Shown piece after piece: positions 54,775 through 63,806 of a stretch of DNA of 64,000 nucleotides. The translations under genes were made by a program, and so were the position numbers. The number at the start of each line of letters is the position of its first letter. Positions within the stretch are counted from its first letter, which is position 1. Source of the DNA: Sediminicola arcticus (GTDB lineage Bacteria; Bacteroidota; Bacteroidia; Flavobacteriales; Flavobacteriaceae); assembly GCF_040566695.1 (NCBI RefSeq), contig NZ_JBEXAE010000002.1, positions 124,001 through 188,000 on the forward strand, given 5' to 3'. The notes below the pieces were generated by a model that saw nothing but the letters and a program-made list of their open reading frames with translations, was not told where the DNA came from and searched no databases.

Positions 54775-55291
54775 CTTCGGATTTTAGAACCTATCTAAAG
54801 GGTGGGGACTTGAGGTCTATAGGAAAGGTTAACGACAGGCCTTAGTATAGACCCAAAACGATTTTGACAAGGTATTCCATTTTTTACATTCCAATGATCG
54901 CATATTGATCATGCTTGCGACAGATGCCATAGAAAAAATTTCAAGAAAAAAACCCAAATTTTTGCAAAAGCAAGATACCTAGCTCCTGCTATTTTTAGGA
55001 ACTGCCATGCACAAGGAATTTAAATAGTATTTGGCACATGTGGTCTCTAGATTGGAATGGTCAAAGGATAGAATAGAACAGGTTTTGGAAGTAGTCACCC
55101 TGTGGGCTACGGATCCCACAGAAAGTAAAATTGTTAGGGTAAGCGCTTTACAGACATTATTTGAAATAGCTATGAAACATCCTGAAATGGAATCTAAAAG
55201 GCATGATATTATTTTAAAACTGAAGCCAGAAAATGTGCCTTCCCTAACTTCTAAAATACGAAAATTGACAACCCAATGGCAAAAAAAATAA
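54771..55291 (+). pseudogene. HEAT-like repeat protein, decayed
   Basis: The start MTSDFRTYLKGGDL is at ATG 54771. A TAG and a frameshift near 54840, then stops near 54980 and 55024, interrupt the coding sequence, after which WSKDRIEQVLEVVTLW and VRVSALQTLFEIAMK finish it. The repeated helices and the final RIKLTTQ-like tail look like a HEAT-type protein. It overlaps the SDR gene by 4 bp and the FMN-binding gene by 16 bp. Confidence 0.7.
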
Positions 55292-55950
55292 TTTACGCAT
55301 TGCTCATACCATTGATCTGTGGTTGTAAGGAACAATCTAAATTTTCCGAACAAAATGGAGTAACAACAGACGAAGTGGTACTTGAACAGAAAAAGGCATC
55401 TGCTAACTTACAGGTTCTCCTTGATTTTGCTGATATTACTGAAACGGATATGGCGAAGTTAAAGGATAAAGTTGTTTTTAAAAAGGTAGTCAGAAATGGA
55501 AATAGTATGCCCATACCTTTGAAAATGGGAGCAGCATTATTTTATTCGTCCCCAAATTCCGTAAAGGAATCTGAATGCCCTGTTATGGAAATTGTTAATA
55601 CGGACAAGGTCTTGTTGATAAGTAGAGGCAAGGGGTTTGGAGGGCCTATTTGGGCCAAGCTTTTAGTTGATTATAAAACACATGAAATCTTGAAAATAGC
55701 TTTTGGGCACAAAGTGGAATCCGAAGGATATGGAGCTGAAATAGGACGGACCTCTTTTCAAAATAGGTTTATAGGAAAGGTCCTAAATATAACGGATAAT
55801 ACCTTTGGGTTACAGGTCCGTGGCAAAGAAGCGATCAATGGAGAATTTACGGTTGATGGTATTTCGGGGGCCACCGTGACAAGCTTAGGGGTGGTACATA
55901 TGTTGAACGAAGGTGTAGGTGGGTATTCTAAATATTTTGAAAAGCGTTAA
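55276..55950 (+). CDS. FMN-binding (NqrC/RnfG-like) lipoprotein
   Basis: The product is 224 aa with a signal peptide ending in the lipobox ICGC. The FMN-binding domain carries GFGGPIWAKLLVDY, the Asp-rich EGYGAEIG and the SGATVTS motif where FMN is linked to Thr. It probably carries electrons in the periplasm or at the membrane. It is the last gene of the SDR operon. After it 55955-56057 holds a short frame I do not support. Confidence 0.8.
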   Translation: MAKKIIYALLIPLICGCKEQSKFSEQNGVTTDEVVLEQKKASANLQVLLDFADITETDMAKLKDKVVFKKVVRNGNSMPIPLKMGAALFYSSPNSVKESECPVMEIVNTDKVLLISRGKGFGGPIWAKLLVDYKTHEILKIAFGHKVESEGYGAEIGRTSFQNRFIGKVLNITDNTFGLQVRGKEAINGEFTVDGISGATVTSLGVVHMLNEGVGGYSKYFEKR

Positions 55951-56057
55951 ATAAATGGAGTTCAAGCTGGTCTTTATACTATTTGTTGCTGTATTAGGGA
56001 GAAACATCTCAACAATTCAAATTATTGATGGTGTTAATAAAGATAAGCCCTGGATCT

Positions 56058-56609
56058 TCAGTTTTCTAGGCAGCATGAATTAAAGATTTCCAAAGTCCCT
56101 TGGCTTCTATGGTTCGTCCCGGTATTTATAAGTTTCCATTTTTCATTGTTTGTTACAGCCTTCATGAAGATATCTATAATGCCTACAGAAATATTTAAAT
56201 TTTGTAAGCTCTGACCATCTAATTAGTAATAACAAACTGTTCTATATCAGGATGGCCTACATTTAATATGCTCATATTGGCCCCTCTTCGTTTTCCTCCC
56301 TGTTTTACATGTTCTGTGGCGGCATCATAAACCTTCATAAAGGCAATTGGGCTAGAAGATTTCCAGCCAGAAGAGGTCACAAGTTCTTTGTTGGGGCGTA
56401 GTTTGGAAAAATTATAGCCTGTGCCACCAACATTTTGATGAATTAGCGCGGTATTTATAAGGGTAGTGAAAATCCCTTCCAAACGGTCATCAACGGGTAA
56501 CCCTTCTGAACAGCTGATCTGGTGTCTCTATGGTGTTACCTTGATCGTTTTTCTAAAGATAACGTTCAGTAAGGAGTTGCATGGGATTTTGTACAATTTT
56601 GCGGGACAT
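56058..56609 (-). pseudogene. Class II (B12-dependent) ribonucleotide reductase, remnant
   Basis: Minus-strand fragments resemble NrdJ: MSRKIVQNPMQLLTER at the start (ATG 56609), a frameshift, then GGTGYNFSKLRP, GGKRRGANMSILNVG, and after a shift QNLNISVGIIDIFMKAV. Most of the roughly 850-residue protein is deleted. The remains include the GANM region of the active site. It lies 3 bp upstream of the DUF1611 gene's end. Confidence 0.75.
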
Positions 56610-56612
56610 TAT

Positions 56613-57965
56613 TTAAAGATGAGGGTTCATTTTCTCTTTTCGTTTTAGAAGTTGTCTCTCCAGATCGCGTATCGTTTCTGCTATAGAACCCTCAAAGGTA
56701 GTTTCTTTGGAAGAGGCAAAGATTCTAGGACCAGGGGAGCTGAGTTCTATTTTGCATATCTTCCCCTTAGAAGAGGTGGTGTTCTCTTCTTCTATGATTA
56801 CATGTGCCTTTATCAATTCATTAAATTTCTCAAATAAACGGTCTAACTTGGCTATAATCAGTTGTTCCAAGTCCGGATCTGTTGTGGTATGTACAAAGTC
56901 TATATGGGTGTGGAATTGCAATGCTTCCGTTTCCATAAATCTGTTCTCCAAAGAAAGCCCTGTTGCCGATGACAATATATCTTTTAAAGCTGGGGTAGTG
57001 GTGGCATCTATTAAATTTAGAGCCTTCACCTTGCATAGCGTTTCCACCAATTTACAACCTGCCAGAGTATTTGTGGCCACCCCAGTAACGATATCTGGAA
57101 CAATATCAAAAACTTTCATAAGGCCATGTACCGCATAAGGATCGGATGCACTTAGGACAATACATCTGACCTTTTCTCTTATGGCATTGATGGCGATATC
57201 ACCATTGTAAGGTTCTAAAGGGGAGGCACCTATTTCTACAATGGCTACATCAGCCTTCACTTTTTCCATTTTACTCAGTAATTGGGTCAATTTTTCTTGA
57301 TACTGTTCCCTCGGATAAATTGAAGAGGGCAGCCCAACATCCACAAAATCCAGAACCAAATCGGCACCAACATCCTTAATGGCCAAGATATCCTTAAGAC
57401 GCCCTGCTCCCGTAAGTTTGGCTCCTACCACCTTGTGTCCGGCAAGTTTAAATAAATTAGTGACAATTCTCGCCGAAGTGGTCTTGCCTGCAGACATGGA
57501 AGTTCCTACAAAGAGGATCACGGGAGTAGAAAAAGGAACATAGGGCTCTGGCCTTACAAAACTCTCCATGGTGAGCTTATCTCCAAAGCGGAAAGTATGT
57601 CCCGTATAGACCACTTCCATTAGATTTGGCATAAAGACAGATTTGGAAGTGAGCTTCCCAAGTAGACCGGCTCCAGTTAATATGTTCATTTTTAAGTCAT
57701 CCCCCACTTTTCTCCAAGTACCTGTAGCCTCTAGGGTTGCAAAGCGCTCCCCTAAAGCACCTACCATGAGTTCACCGCCCATAATGCCTCTCATTCTTCC
57801 ATTGGAAAGCTCTAGTTTTAATTCGCTACTGCCTGGATCTGTGATCTTACAAACAACATAATCCCCCGTTTGCCACTGTTCCCTTGGTAATTTTTTAAGG
57901 ATGAAGTCGGTTTCTTCTAAGTCCGAAATCCGTGTTAATGAAGTATAAATATATTGAAGGTTCAT
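56613..57965 (-). CDS. DUF1611 family P-loop protein
   Basis: The product is 450 aa. A P-loop GTSMSAGKTTSARI lies near residue 155 and an acidic GADLVLDFVDVG follows. The N-terminal 120 residues look like a beta-rich domain. Some DUF1611 members (DgcN) act on D-glutamate. The tail of about 90 residues beyond the usual end is an unusual helical extension. It is the last gene of the flavin reductase operon. Confidence 0.8.
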   Translation of the reverse strand: MNLQYIYTSLTRISDLEETDFILKKLPREQWQTGDYVVCKITDPGSSELKLELSNGRMRGIMGGELMVGALGERFATLEATGTWRKVGDDLKMNILTGAGLLGKLTSKSVFMPNLMEVVYTGHTFRFGDKLTMESFVRPEPYVPFSTPVILFVGTSMSAGKTTSARIVTNLFKLAGHKVVGAKLTGAGRLKDILAIKDVGADLVLDFVDVGLPSSIYPREQYQEKLTQLLSKMEKVKADVAIVEIGASPLEPYNGDIAINAIREKVRCIVLSASDPYAVHGLMKVFDIVPDIVTGVATNTLAGCKLVETLCKVKALNLIDATTTPALKDILSSATGLSLENRFMETEALQFHTHIDFVHTTTDPDLEQLIIAKLDRLFEKFNELIKAHVIIEEENTTSSKGKICKIELSSPGPRIFASSKETTFEGSIAETIRDLERQLLKRKEKMNPHL

Positions 57966-57976
57966 AGCTATAGGTT

Positions 57977-59137
57977 TTAAGAGTCAGTAATTAATAAAAG
58001 GGTTAAAAGGGCAGTCCGTTCCAATAATTGGTTTTCAATAATGTACTCGTGGGATGCATGCGCCCCATCTCCAGGAGTGCCCAAACCATCTAGGGTTGCC
58101 GTGAACTGGCTGGTGGTATTGCCGTCGGAGCCACCACCTGCCGTAGCCTCTTCAAGTTGAATACCCAAGGCATCACCTTGGCACTTGGCCAGTTTCCATA
58201 ATTCTTGATTGCGGACTGTTTTTTCCATGGGAGGTCTTCCAATACCACCTTCGACATGTAGTTCAATATCTTTTAGATACGGCTTTAGGGCTTTTATTTT
58301 TTCGGTGATATAGTTCCCGTCCGAATCCTTAAATACCCTTACATCTATAACCGCGGTGCTTTCGGGAGCTATGACATTGGCTGAAACACCTCCTTCAATC
58401 ATACCAACATTAACAGTAATTCCCCTTTCAAAATCGTTCATGGCATATAATTTTTGAACTTGGTGGGCTAACTCCACAATGGCATTGATCCCTTTGGTGG
58501 GATCTAAACCGGCGTGGGAGGCTTTTCCCTTGGCTCTAATAGTAAAGCGTCCCAAGCCTTTTCTTGCCGTCTTTAGTTTACCATCCAGGCCTAACGGAGG
58601 TTCCAAAACAAAGGCTCGTTTCGATATTTTTGCTAGTCTTTTTATTATAGTTGTGGATTCCCTACTGCCTATTTCCTCATCTGAGTTGATCAGGATAATT
58701 GGTGTAAGGTTATGTGAAAGGTTTAAGTCTTGAAGCGTTTTTAGCGCAAAGATGATCTGTGTCAATCCTGCTTTCATGTCGTAGACTCCAGGACCTTTTA
58801 TTTTGCCGTCCTCCTCCATTAAGGGCATTTTTTTTAACGTGTCCAATGGCCACACGGTATCGCAATGTCCTACTAATAGTTGCAAAGGTAGCTTTCTATT
58901 CCTTTTTTTGGGACGTGCAAATAGATAACCACCGGAGTGTTTTCCTGGCATATATATAGTTTCATAATCTATCGTTTCCAGTTTGGCAAGAAGGACATCA
59001 AATATTCCCTTTTGGGAATCCTGTTCTTTTGAAGGGGTTTCAAAAGACACGAGGGTTTTAAGGAAATTGATCATTTCTTTCCGTTGGATGGTCAAATATT
59101 TTTTGATCCCTGTTGCTATATCCGTGTTTGTGCTCAT
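57977..59137 (-). CDS. M20-family metallopeptidase (carboxypeptidase G2-like)
   Basis: The product is 386 aa without a signal peptide. Zinc ligands lie in GHCDTVWPLD, GVYDMKAGLT and the general base in NSDEEIGSR. The end has GAHASHEYI. It likely cleaves acylated amino acids in the cytosol. It starts inside the flavin reductase gene (4-bp overlap) and ends 11 bp before DUF1611. Confidence 0.87.
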   Translation of the reverse strand: MSTNTDIATGIKKYLTIQRKEMINFLKTLVSFETPSKEQDSQKGIFDVLLAKLETIDYETIYMPGKHSGGYLFARPKKRNRKLPLQLLVGHCDTVWPLDTLKKMPLMEEDGKIKGPGVYDMKAGLTQIIFALKTLQDLNLSHNLTPIILINSDEEIGSRESTTIIKRLAKISKRAFVLEPPLGLDGKLKTARKGLGRFTIRAKGKASHAGLDPTKGINAIVELAHQVQKLYAMNDFERGITVNVGMIEGGVSANVIAPESTAVIDVRVFKDSDGNYITEKIKALKPYLKDIELHVEGGIGRPPMEKTVRNQELWKLAKCQGDALGIQLEEATAGGGSDGNTTSQFTATLDGLGTPGDGAHASHEYIIENQLLERTALLTLLLITDS

Positions 59138-59745
59138 CTTTTAAAACCTTTTGGAAATGGAAAATTGAAGGTTTCTGAGACGGAAGCGAAGCGACCGTTG
59201 GCGATATAGGCCAGTAATGGGTTGTCCTTGATCATCTCCTGCTCGTCTTTTTCGGCATCCCGGTGATAGTTGCTTTTTACAAAAGCAGTAATCACCTTAC
59301 CAGTAATGATGCTATCGTTATCAAACCCATCAATTATTTTAAAAAGTTTACATTCTAGATATAAATAGGAATGGTCTAATAAAAGGGCATCTATGGAAGT
59401 AGCTTTTACTGTGGGTAAGGAACGGATGATGCTTTTTTCATTGCTACGTTCTCCGCATCTAGGCGAAGCACTTAATGACGACAGTACTATTTGGTTTGGT
59501 AATGGAAAACTTACTGAAAACTCCCCTGTAGCCTTTACATTACGGTAAGTAGCATGTTTTGGGGTGCAGACAAAACCAAAATAATTCGATAGGCCAATGG
59601 CGGTGGCCATATGTTTTGGAGCAAGGTCATAATTGTCACCTTCTTTGGTCCCCACTACAATTAGGGGGGCCACGGTAAAGCATCGGTTCCAAATGGGAAC
59701 ATCCGTACCTAAGGAAATATAATGATCTGCCAATATTTTTTCCAT
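59134..59745 (-). CDS. Flavin reductase-like FMN-binding split-barrel protein
   Basis: The product is 203 aa, starting at ATG 59745 (MEKILADHYISLG). This start is just downstream of the predicted promoter. The split-barrel domain has APLIVVGTKEGDNYDLAPKH, the TYRNVKATGEFSVSFP segment and SASPRCGERS. It should bind FMN. It is the first gene of a three-gene operon with the M20 peptidase and DUF1611. Confidence 0.82.
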   Translation of the reverse strand: MEKILADHYISLGTDVPIWNRCFTVAPLIVVGTKEGDNYDLAPKHMATAIGLSNYFGFVCTPKHATYRNVKATGEFSVSFPLPNQIVLSSLSASPRCGERSNEKSIIRSLPTVKATSIDALLLDHSYLYLECKLFKIIDGFDNDSIITGKVITAFVKSNYHRDAEKDEQEMIKDNPLLAYIANGRFASVSETFNFPFPKGFKR

Positions 59746-59771
59746 GTGCAAAACTTTTACCGTTGTTCCCT

Positions 59772-59813
59772 CAATGTACAAAACCTGAATTACGAGAAAG
59801 ATGACAATGGTCA
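59772..59813 (-). promoter_or_regulatory. Island palindrome and -7 element of the flavin reductase operon
   Basis: TGACAATGGTCA at 59802-59813 lies upstream on the minus strand. TACATTG occupies 59778-59772, spacing 35.5. The start codon at 59745 is downstream. Confidence 0.7.
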
Positions 59814-59845
59814 GGATACAATGATATATTTACAAGGAAAATGAC

Positions 59846-60235
59846 TCATATTTGATCCATAGCCTTTTTTAGTTTTTGGGTAACCTGGGAGGCAATTTCG
59901 GACAGGTCTTTATTGCCCACGGCCATCATAGAGGCTTTGGGATCCACGGCAGCAACTTCAACTAGGCCTTCCTCTTTTTCCTGTATGATGATATTGCAGG
60001 GAAGCATGGTGCCTATTTTATTTTCCGCCAGCAAGGCCTTATAGGCAAAAGGAGGGTTGCAAGCCCCTAGTATTCTATAGTTGTGAAAGTCAATATCCAA
60101 TTTTTCTTTTAAGGTGGCTTTCATGTCAATTTCTGTAAGAACACCAAACCCTTCATTTTTCAATGCTTCCTTGGTTCGTCTTATCATAGTGTCAAAATCG
60201 ACATTCTGGAACGATTTATTAAAATAGTAGCTCAT
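59846..60235 (-). CDS. DUF302 family protein
   Basis: The product is 129 aa. I chose ATG at 60235 (MSYYFNKSF), which lies downstream of the predicted -7 element; an in-frame ATG at 60253 would overlap the promoter. The DUF302 pattern is GFGVLTEIDMKATLKEKL, YRILGACNPPFAYKAL, and IGTMLPCNIIIQE. The domain is linked to stress and redox clusters. Function unknown. Confidence 0.82.
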   Translation of the reverse strand: MSYYFNKSFQNVDFDTMIRRTKEALKNEGFGVLTEIDMKATLKEKLDIDFHNYRILGACNPPFAYKALLAENKIGTMLPCNIIIQEKEEGLVEVAAVDPKASMMAVGNKDLSEIASQVTQKLKKAMDQI

Positions 60236-60254
60236 TTGTTTCGTGTTTTTCACA

Positions 60255-60297
60255 TAAATATAATTTCAAATTAGGGCAGTTCCAATGATACATGTCA
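60255..60297 (-). promoter_or_regulatory. Island palindrome and -7 element of the DUF302 gene
   Basis: TGATACATGTCA (60286-60297) is followed on the minus strand by TATATTTA (60262-60255), spacing 36.5. Confidence 0.75.
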
Positions 60298-60380
60298 GTT
60301 CATTTAAGGCAATATTTGGCAAGTGCTAATCTTTGTTCTTGTGATATTTAATAGTCTATTGAACAATATTTTGATAATAC

Positions 60381-60423
60381 TGATCTGGGTCATTTCAATA
60401 GCTGCTCCCTATTTGTAAATTTA
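60381..60423 (+). promoter_or_regulatory. Island palindrome and -7 element of the hsp20 gene
   Basis: TGATCTGGGTCA (60381-60392) precedes TAAATTTA (60416-60423), spacing 36.5. Confidence 0.72.
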
Positions 60424-60458
60424 AATTACAAAAAATATGTAACCTTAAAATAGATATT

Positions 60459-60926
60459 ATGTCACTAGTAAAATTTAAAAACAGAAGGCCATTTGGAGGT
60501 CTTATTTCGTCAGATTTCTTTGATATGGATGAATTTTTTGACAACCGCCTCATGAGCAGAAATATACTGGATGATGGTTTTTGGAATGGTAAAAGGGGAG
60601 AGCCTGCATTAAATATTAAGGAGACCGATGACCATTTTGAGATAGAACTTTCCGCTCCAGGTTTCGCCAAAAAGGATTTTGAGGTAACCATTGATGATGG
60701 ATGTTTGAATATTGCTGCCAAGAAATCAACTCCCAAGGAAGAAAAAGAGGAAGACTATACCCGTAAGGAATTTAGTTACAAATCCTTTGAAAGATCACTG
60801 CAATTGCCAGAAAGTATTAAGGAAGAAGCCATAAAGGCCGAGTATAAAGACGGGATCTTAAGCTTTAACCTATTAAAAAAAGAGGAGGCCAAAAAGAGGC
60901 CCCCTAAAAAAATCCAAATTGCGTAA
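60459..60926 (+). CDS. Small heat-shock protein Hsp20
   Basis: The product is 155 aa. It has an N-terminal arm, the alpha-crystallin domain (PALNIKETDDHFEIELSAPG through EYKDGILSFNL) and the C-terminal IxI motif (KIQIA). It should hold unfolded proteins under stress. An inverted repeat follows at 60977-61043. Confidence 0.92.
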   Translation: MSLVKFKNRRPFGGLISSDFFDMDEFFDNRLMSRNILDDGFWNGKRGEPALNIKETDDHFEIELSAPGFAKKDFEVTIDDGCLNIAAKKSTPKEEKEEDYTRKEFSYKSFERSLQLPESIKEEAIKAEYKDGILSFNLLKKEEAKKRPPKKIQIA

Positions 60927-60976
60927 CATATTCTAAAAGAAAATCGCACACAACTTCACTATAGGTAATTCCTATA

Positions 60977-61043
60977 AATGCCCCTTGGCCCATTCGGTAT
61001 AGAGCTAGCTTCTTTTTATAACCGTAAAGAGCCAAGGGGCATT
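60977..61043 (+). repeat. Long 13-bp inverted repeat downstream of hsp20
   Basis: AATGCCCCTTGGC (60977-60989) and its perfect complement (61031-61043) flank a 41-nt interval that itself contains partial pairing (CGGTATA with TATAACCG) and an AGCTAGCT palindrome. No T run follows the second arm, so it does not look like a simple terminator. The rest of 60927-61295 holds the palindromic promoter of the next gene. Confidence 0.65.
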
Positions 61044-61121
61044 GGTATTTCTAGAAGTGCTTTAACATTCTATTTTTAAAAATCAAGATCATTGTCCCTA
61101 GTACATGACTAGGCGTAATAA

Positions 61122-61164
61122 TGATATTTGTCATTTTTAAGCCTAGCCTTGAGGTTTATATTTG
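61122..61164 (+). promoter_or_regulatory. Island palindrome and -7 element of the LOV kinase operon
   Basis: TGATATTTGTCA (61122-61133) is followed by TATATTTG (61157-61164), an exact -7 match at spacing 36.5. A second inverted repeat CCTAGT-acatg-ACTAGG lies just upstream at 61097-61113. Confidence 0.85.
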
Positions 61165-61295
61165 CTATAATGAAACCCTATTTTTTACATCCCTAATGAG
61201 TTAGGAGCTAGAATATTTTGTAATTTAAAGTTCAAATGGCATTCTCCCCAATGCCAACTCCTTGGGAAAGATATAATTAGCCTGTAAGCCTTAAG

Positions 61296-63806
61296 ATGGA
61301 GCACCAACTATCAGATACCACAGTATTACAAAGCATCTATGAAGCAACTTCCGATGGAATACTGTTTGTAGATGCAAAGAGAAGGATATGGAAAGTAAAC
61401 AAAGCTGCCCATCAAATTTTAGGATATACTGCAAGTGAGTTGGAACAAAAAAAGCTAGAAGAGCTACTTTCCAAACCTACCTTAGCGATACTCGATAAAC
61501 TATTTTCCGAAGAAAAACAGACACATGACGTAAAGATCTTAGAAACAACTGTCTACGCTTTAAATGGTCCCCAGGATGTTCAGATAAGGATTATTCCTCA
61601 GGATAAAGGTGGATGTATATTGCTTTTGGGTACTATCTTCTGGAATGGTGACTACATAAATATGCTAAAGGTGAGGAACATGGCTTTGGAATCTACCAGT
61701 AACGGAATAACAATTACAGATGCGCGCCTTCCCGATCTTCCGATAATATACTGCAATCAAGGTTTTGTGCGGATGACAGGATATTCAAAAGAGGAAATTT
61801 TGAATAAAAACTGTCGATTTTTACAAGCAGATGATAGGGACCAAAAAGAAATAGGGATTATAAAATCTGCGATACAAAAAGGGGACCCTTGTCGCGTAGT
61901 ATTAAGAAACTATAAAAAGAATGGGACGTTGTTTTGGAACGAGCTCAACATCACACCAGTAAGGGACGAGGCCAATGAATTAAGTTATTTTATTGGGGTC
62001 CAAAATGATGTTACACTTACTAAGAAAGAAGAGCTGACAAAAGATCACATTAGGTACATTCTCGAAATGATCACCAAGGTTACGCCCATTGAAAAGATAG
62101 GACAGGAGATCATTAACGTTATGAAGGAATACGTAGCGCATTCCATTCCTATTATTGGCCATATGGATAGAGGAAAGTACAACTGGCAATACTTGGAAAA
62201 GGGAAATGGGTACGGGCAAGTCATAGAGACTATTGCTTCTTTGATTTTGGAATCTATATTTGACACTAAAAGTGAAAGACCTATGTATTCAAAGGAGGTG
62301 GTTATAGAAGATATCTCCAAGATAAAAGCTACAACTAGCCTTCAATCCTTGGCCTTGAAACTAGGGATATTAGGATGTTGGTATTTTCCTATCCTATCTT
62401 CTAAAAATGAGGTGTTGGGATGTTTATTGCTCTTCAATAGACGGTATGGAAAACCAGAAGGTCACCAAAAAGAACTATTGACTGATATGGTCAAATTAGC
62501 AAGTATCGCCTTCGAGCACCATAAAAATAACTATGCACTCCAACAAGGGAAAAAGCAACTAATGGAACTGGCCAAGAAATTGGAATACCGGGTTATGGAG
62601 CGTACGAAAGAGGTCACCGCTAATGTACGAAAATTAGTAGAGTTAAATTTAAATTTGGAAGATCAGGTCAAGGAAACAAAGGAGGCAGAAAACAAGGCAA
62701 GCCAAAGTCAGGTGATGCTCTCGGCCATAGCACAAAACTTTCCAAAGGGGGCTATGGTCGTTTTTAATGAAAACTTTGAGATTGTATACATAGAAGGAGA
62801 AGAACTGAGACATATAAATATGATAAAAGAGGAGGTAGAAGGCCGGTCTATAGGCGAAATTCCTTTTTTTTCGGAACATCATATTTTGAAAATGAAGAAA
62901 GATATAAAAGAAACCGTAAAAGGAAATAAAATTTCTTTTGAAATGGGGTTCGAAAAGAAAATCTACTCCGTAAATTCCAGACCTCTATATGATGCCTATA
63001 ATGACTGCACCTTAGCTCTTTTTGTCTATAATAACATCACCCAACAGAAACTGGTGGAACGTGAAATACGTTATGCTCTCAAAAGGGAACAAGAACTCAA
63101 TGATTTAAAAACGCGTTTTGTTTCTATGGCATCCCATGAATTTAGAACCCCACTTAGTGCCATTCTTTCATCAGCTATTTTAATTTACAAGCAAAATGAG
63201 CCTGGGAATGAGACAAAAATAGAAAGGTACGTGGAACGCATCAAATCTAATGTAAGAAATTTGGTGGTCATCTTAAATGATTTTCTATCCTTGGACAAAT
63301 TGGAAGCGGGCAAAGTAGGTGTAAATCGTCAGCTTTTTGATTTGATACAATTTTCAAAAGCATTGATAGAGGAAATGGATTCTAACAAAAAAATGGGACA
63401 GACTATCGTATTGGAGAAAATAGAGCAGGAAATGCTTGTGTTTATAGATCCAAAGTTGTTGAGCCATATCTTAATCAACTTACTGTCTAACGCTATTAAG
63501 TATTCTGATGAAAATATGGATATTATTCTTAATATTCAAAACACTGGTTCCCATGTGGTCATTAAGATTACGGATAATGGAATAGGGATTCCCATTAAAG
63601 AGCAGGAACATCTATTTGAGCGTTTCTTTAGAGCGGAAAACGCTTTAAACATTCAGGGAACAGGATTGGGTCTGCATATCGTTAGACAATATGTAGAGCT
63701 TTTGGGGGGGACAGTTGGCTTTAAAGGTGAGCTGGGGAAAGAGAGCATATTTACCGTGAAATTACCAACAAATTTGGAAGAAAATGAAAACAATATTGAT
63801 CATTGA
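61296..63806 (+). CDS. LOV/PAS/GAF hybrid sensor histidine kinase
   Basis: The product is 836 aa, soluble. Residues 1-115 form a PAS domain. Residues 125-245 form a LOV domain: the flavin-adduct motif is NKNCRFLQADDRD with C173, followed by VLRNYKKNGTLFWNEL and FIGVQNDVT, which hold the Asn and Gln that contact the flavin. A GAF-like domain (265-405), a coiled coil, and another PAS (about 485-595) precede HisKA (H614 in ASHEFRTPLSAIL) and HATPase (LLSNAIKYS, DNGIGIP, GTGLGLHIVRQY). It overlaps the next gene by 23 bp. Confidence 0.9.
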   Translation: MEHQLSDTTVLQSIYEATSDGILFVDAKRRIWKVNKAAHQILGYTASELEQKKLEELLSKPTLAILDKLFSEEKQTHDVKILETTVYALNGPQDVQIRIIPQDKGGCILLLGTIFWNGDYINMLKVRNMALESTSNGITITDARLPDLPIIYCNQGFVRMTGYSKEEILNKNCRFLQADDRDQKEIGIIKSAIQKGDPCRVVLRNYKKNGTLFWNELNITPVRDEANELSYFIGVQNDVTLTKKEELTKDHIRYILEMITKVTPIEKIGQEIINVMKEYVAHSIPIIGHMDRGKYNWQYLEKGNGYGQVIETIASLILESIFDTKSERPMYSKEVVIEDISKIKATTSLQSLALKLGILGCWYFPILSSKNEVLGCLLLFNRRYGKPEGHQKELLTDMVKLASIAFEHHKNNYALQQGKKQLMELAKKLEYRVMERTKEVTANVRKLVELNLNLEDQVKETKEAENKASQSQVMLSAIAQNFPKGAMVVFNENFEIVYIEGEELRHINMIKEEVEGRSIGEIPFFSEHHILKMKKDIKETVKGNKISFEMGFEKKIYSVNSRPLYDAYNDCTLALFVYNNITQQKLVEREIRYALKREQELNDLKTRFVSMASHEFRTPLSAILSSAILIYKQNEPGNETKIERYVERIKSNVRNLVVILNDFLSLDKLEAGKVGVNRQLFDLIQFSKALIEEMDSNKKMGQTIVLEKIEQEMLVFIDPKLLSHILINLLSNAIKYSDENMDIILNIQNTGSHVVIKITDNGIGIPIKEQEHLFERFFRAENALNIQGTGLGLHIVRQYVELLGGTVGFKGELGKESIFTVKLPTNLEENENNIDH

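Noticed and set aside
55955..56083. A 42-codon frame after the FMN-binding gene
   Set aside because: It starts with a plausible helix but has no similarity I recognise and its end overlaps the RNR remnant on the other strand.
56219..56482. An 87-codon RNR-like frame as a real gene
   Set aside because: It lacks most of the enzyme and is flanked by out-of-frame pieces of the same protein, so it is a remnant.
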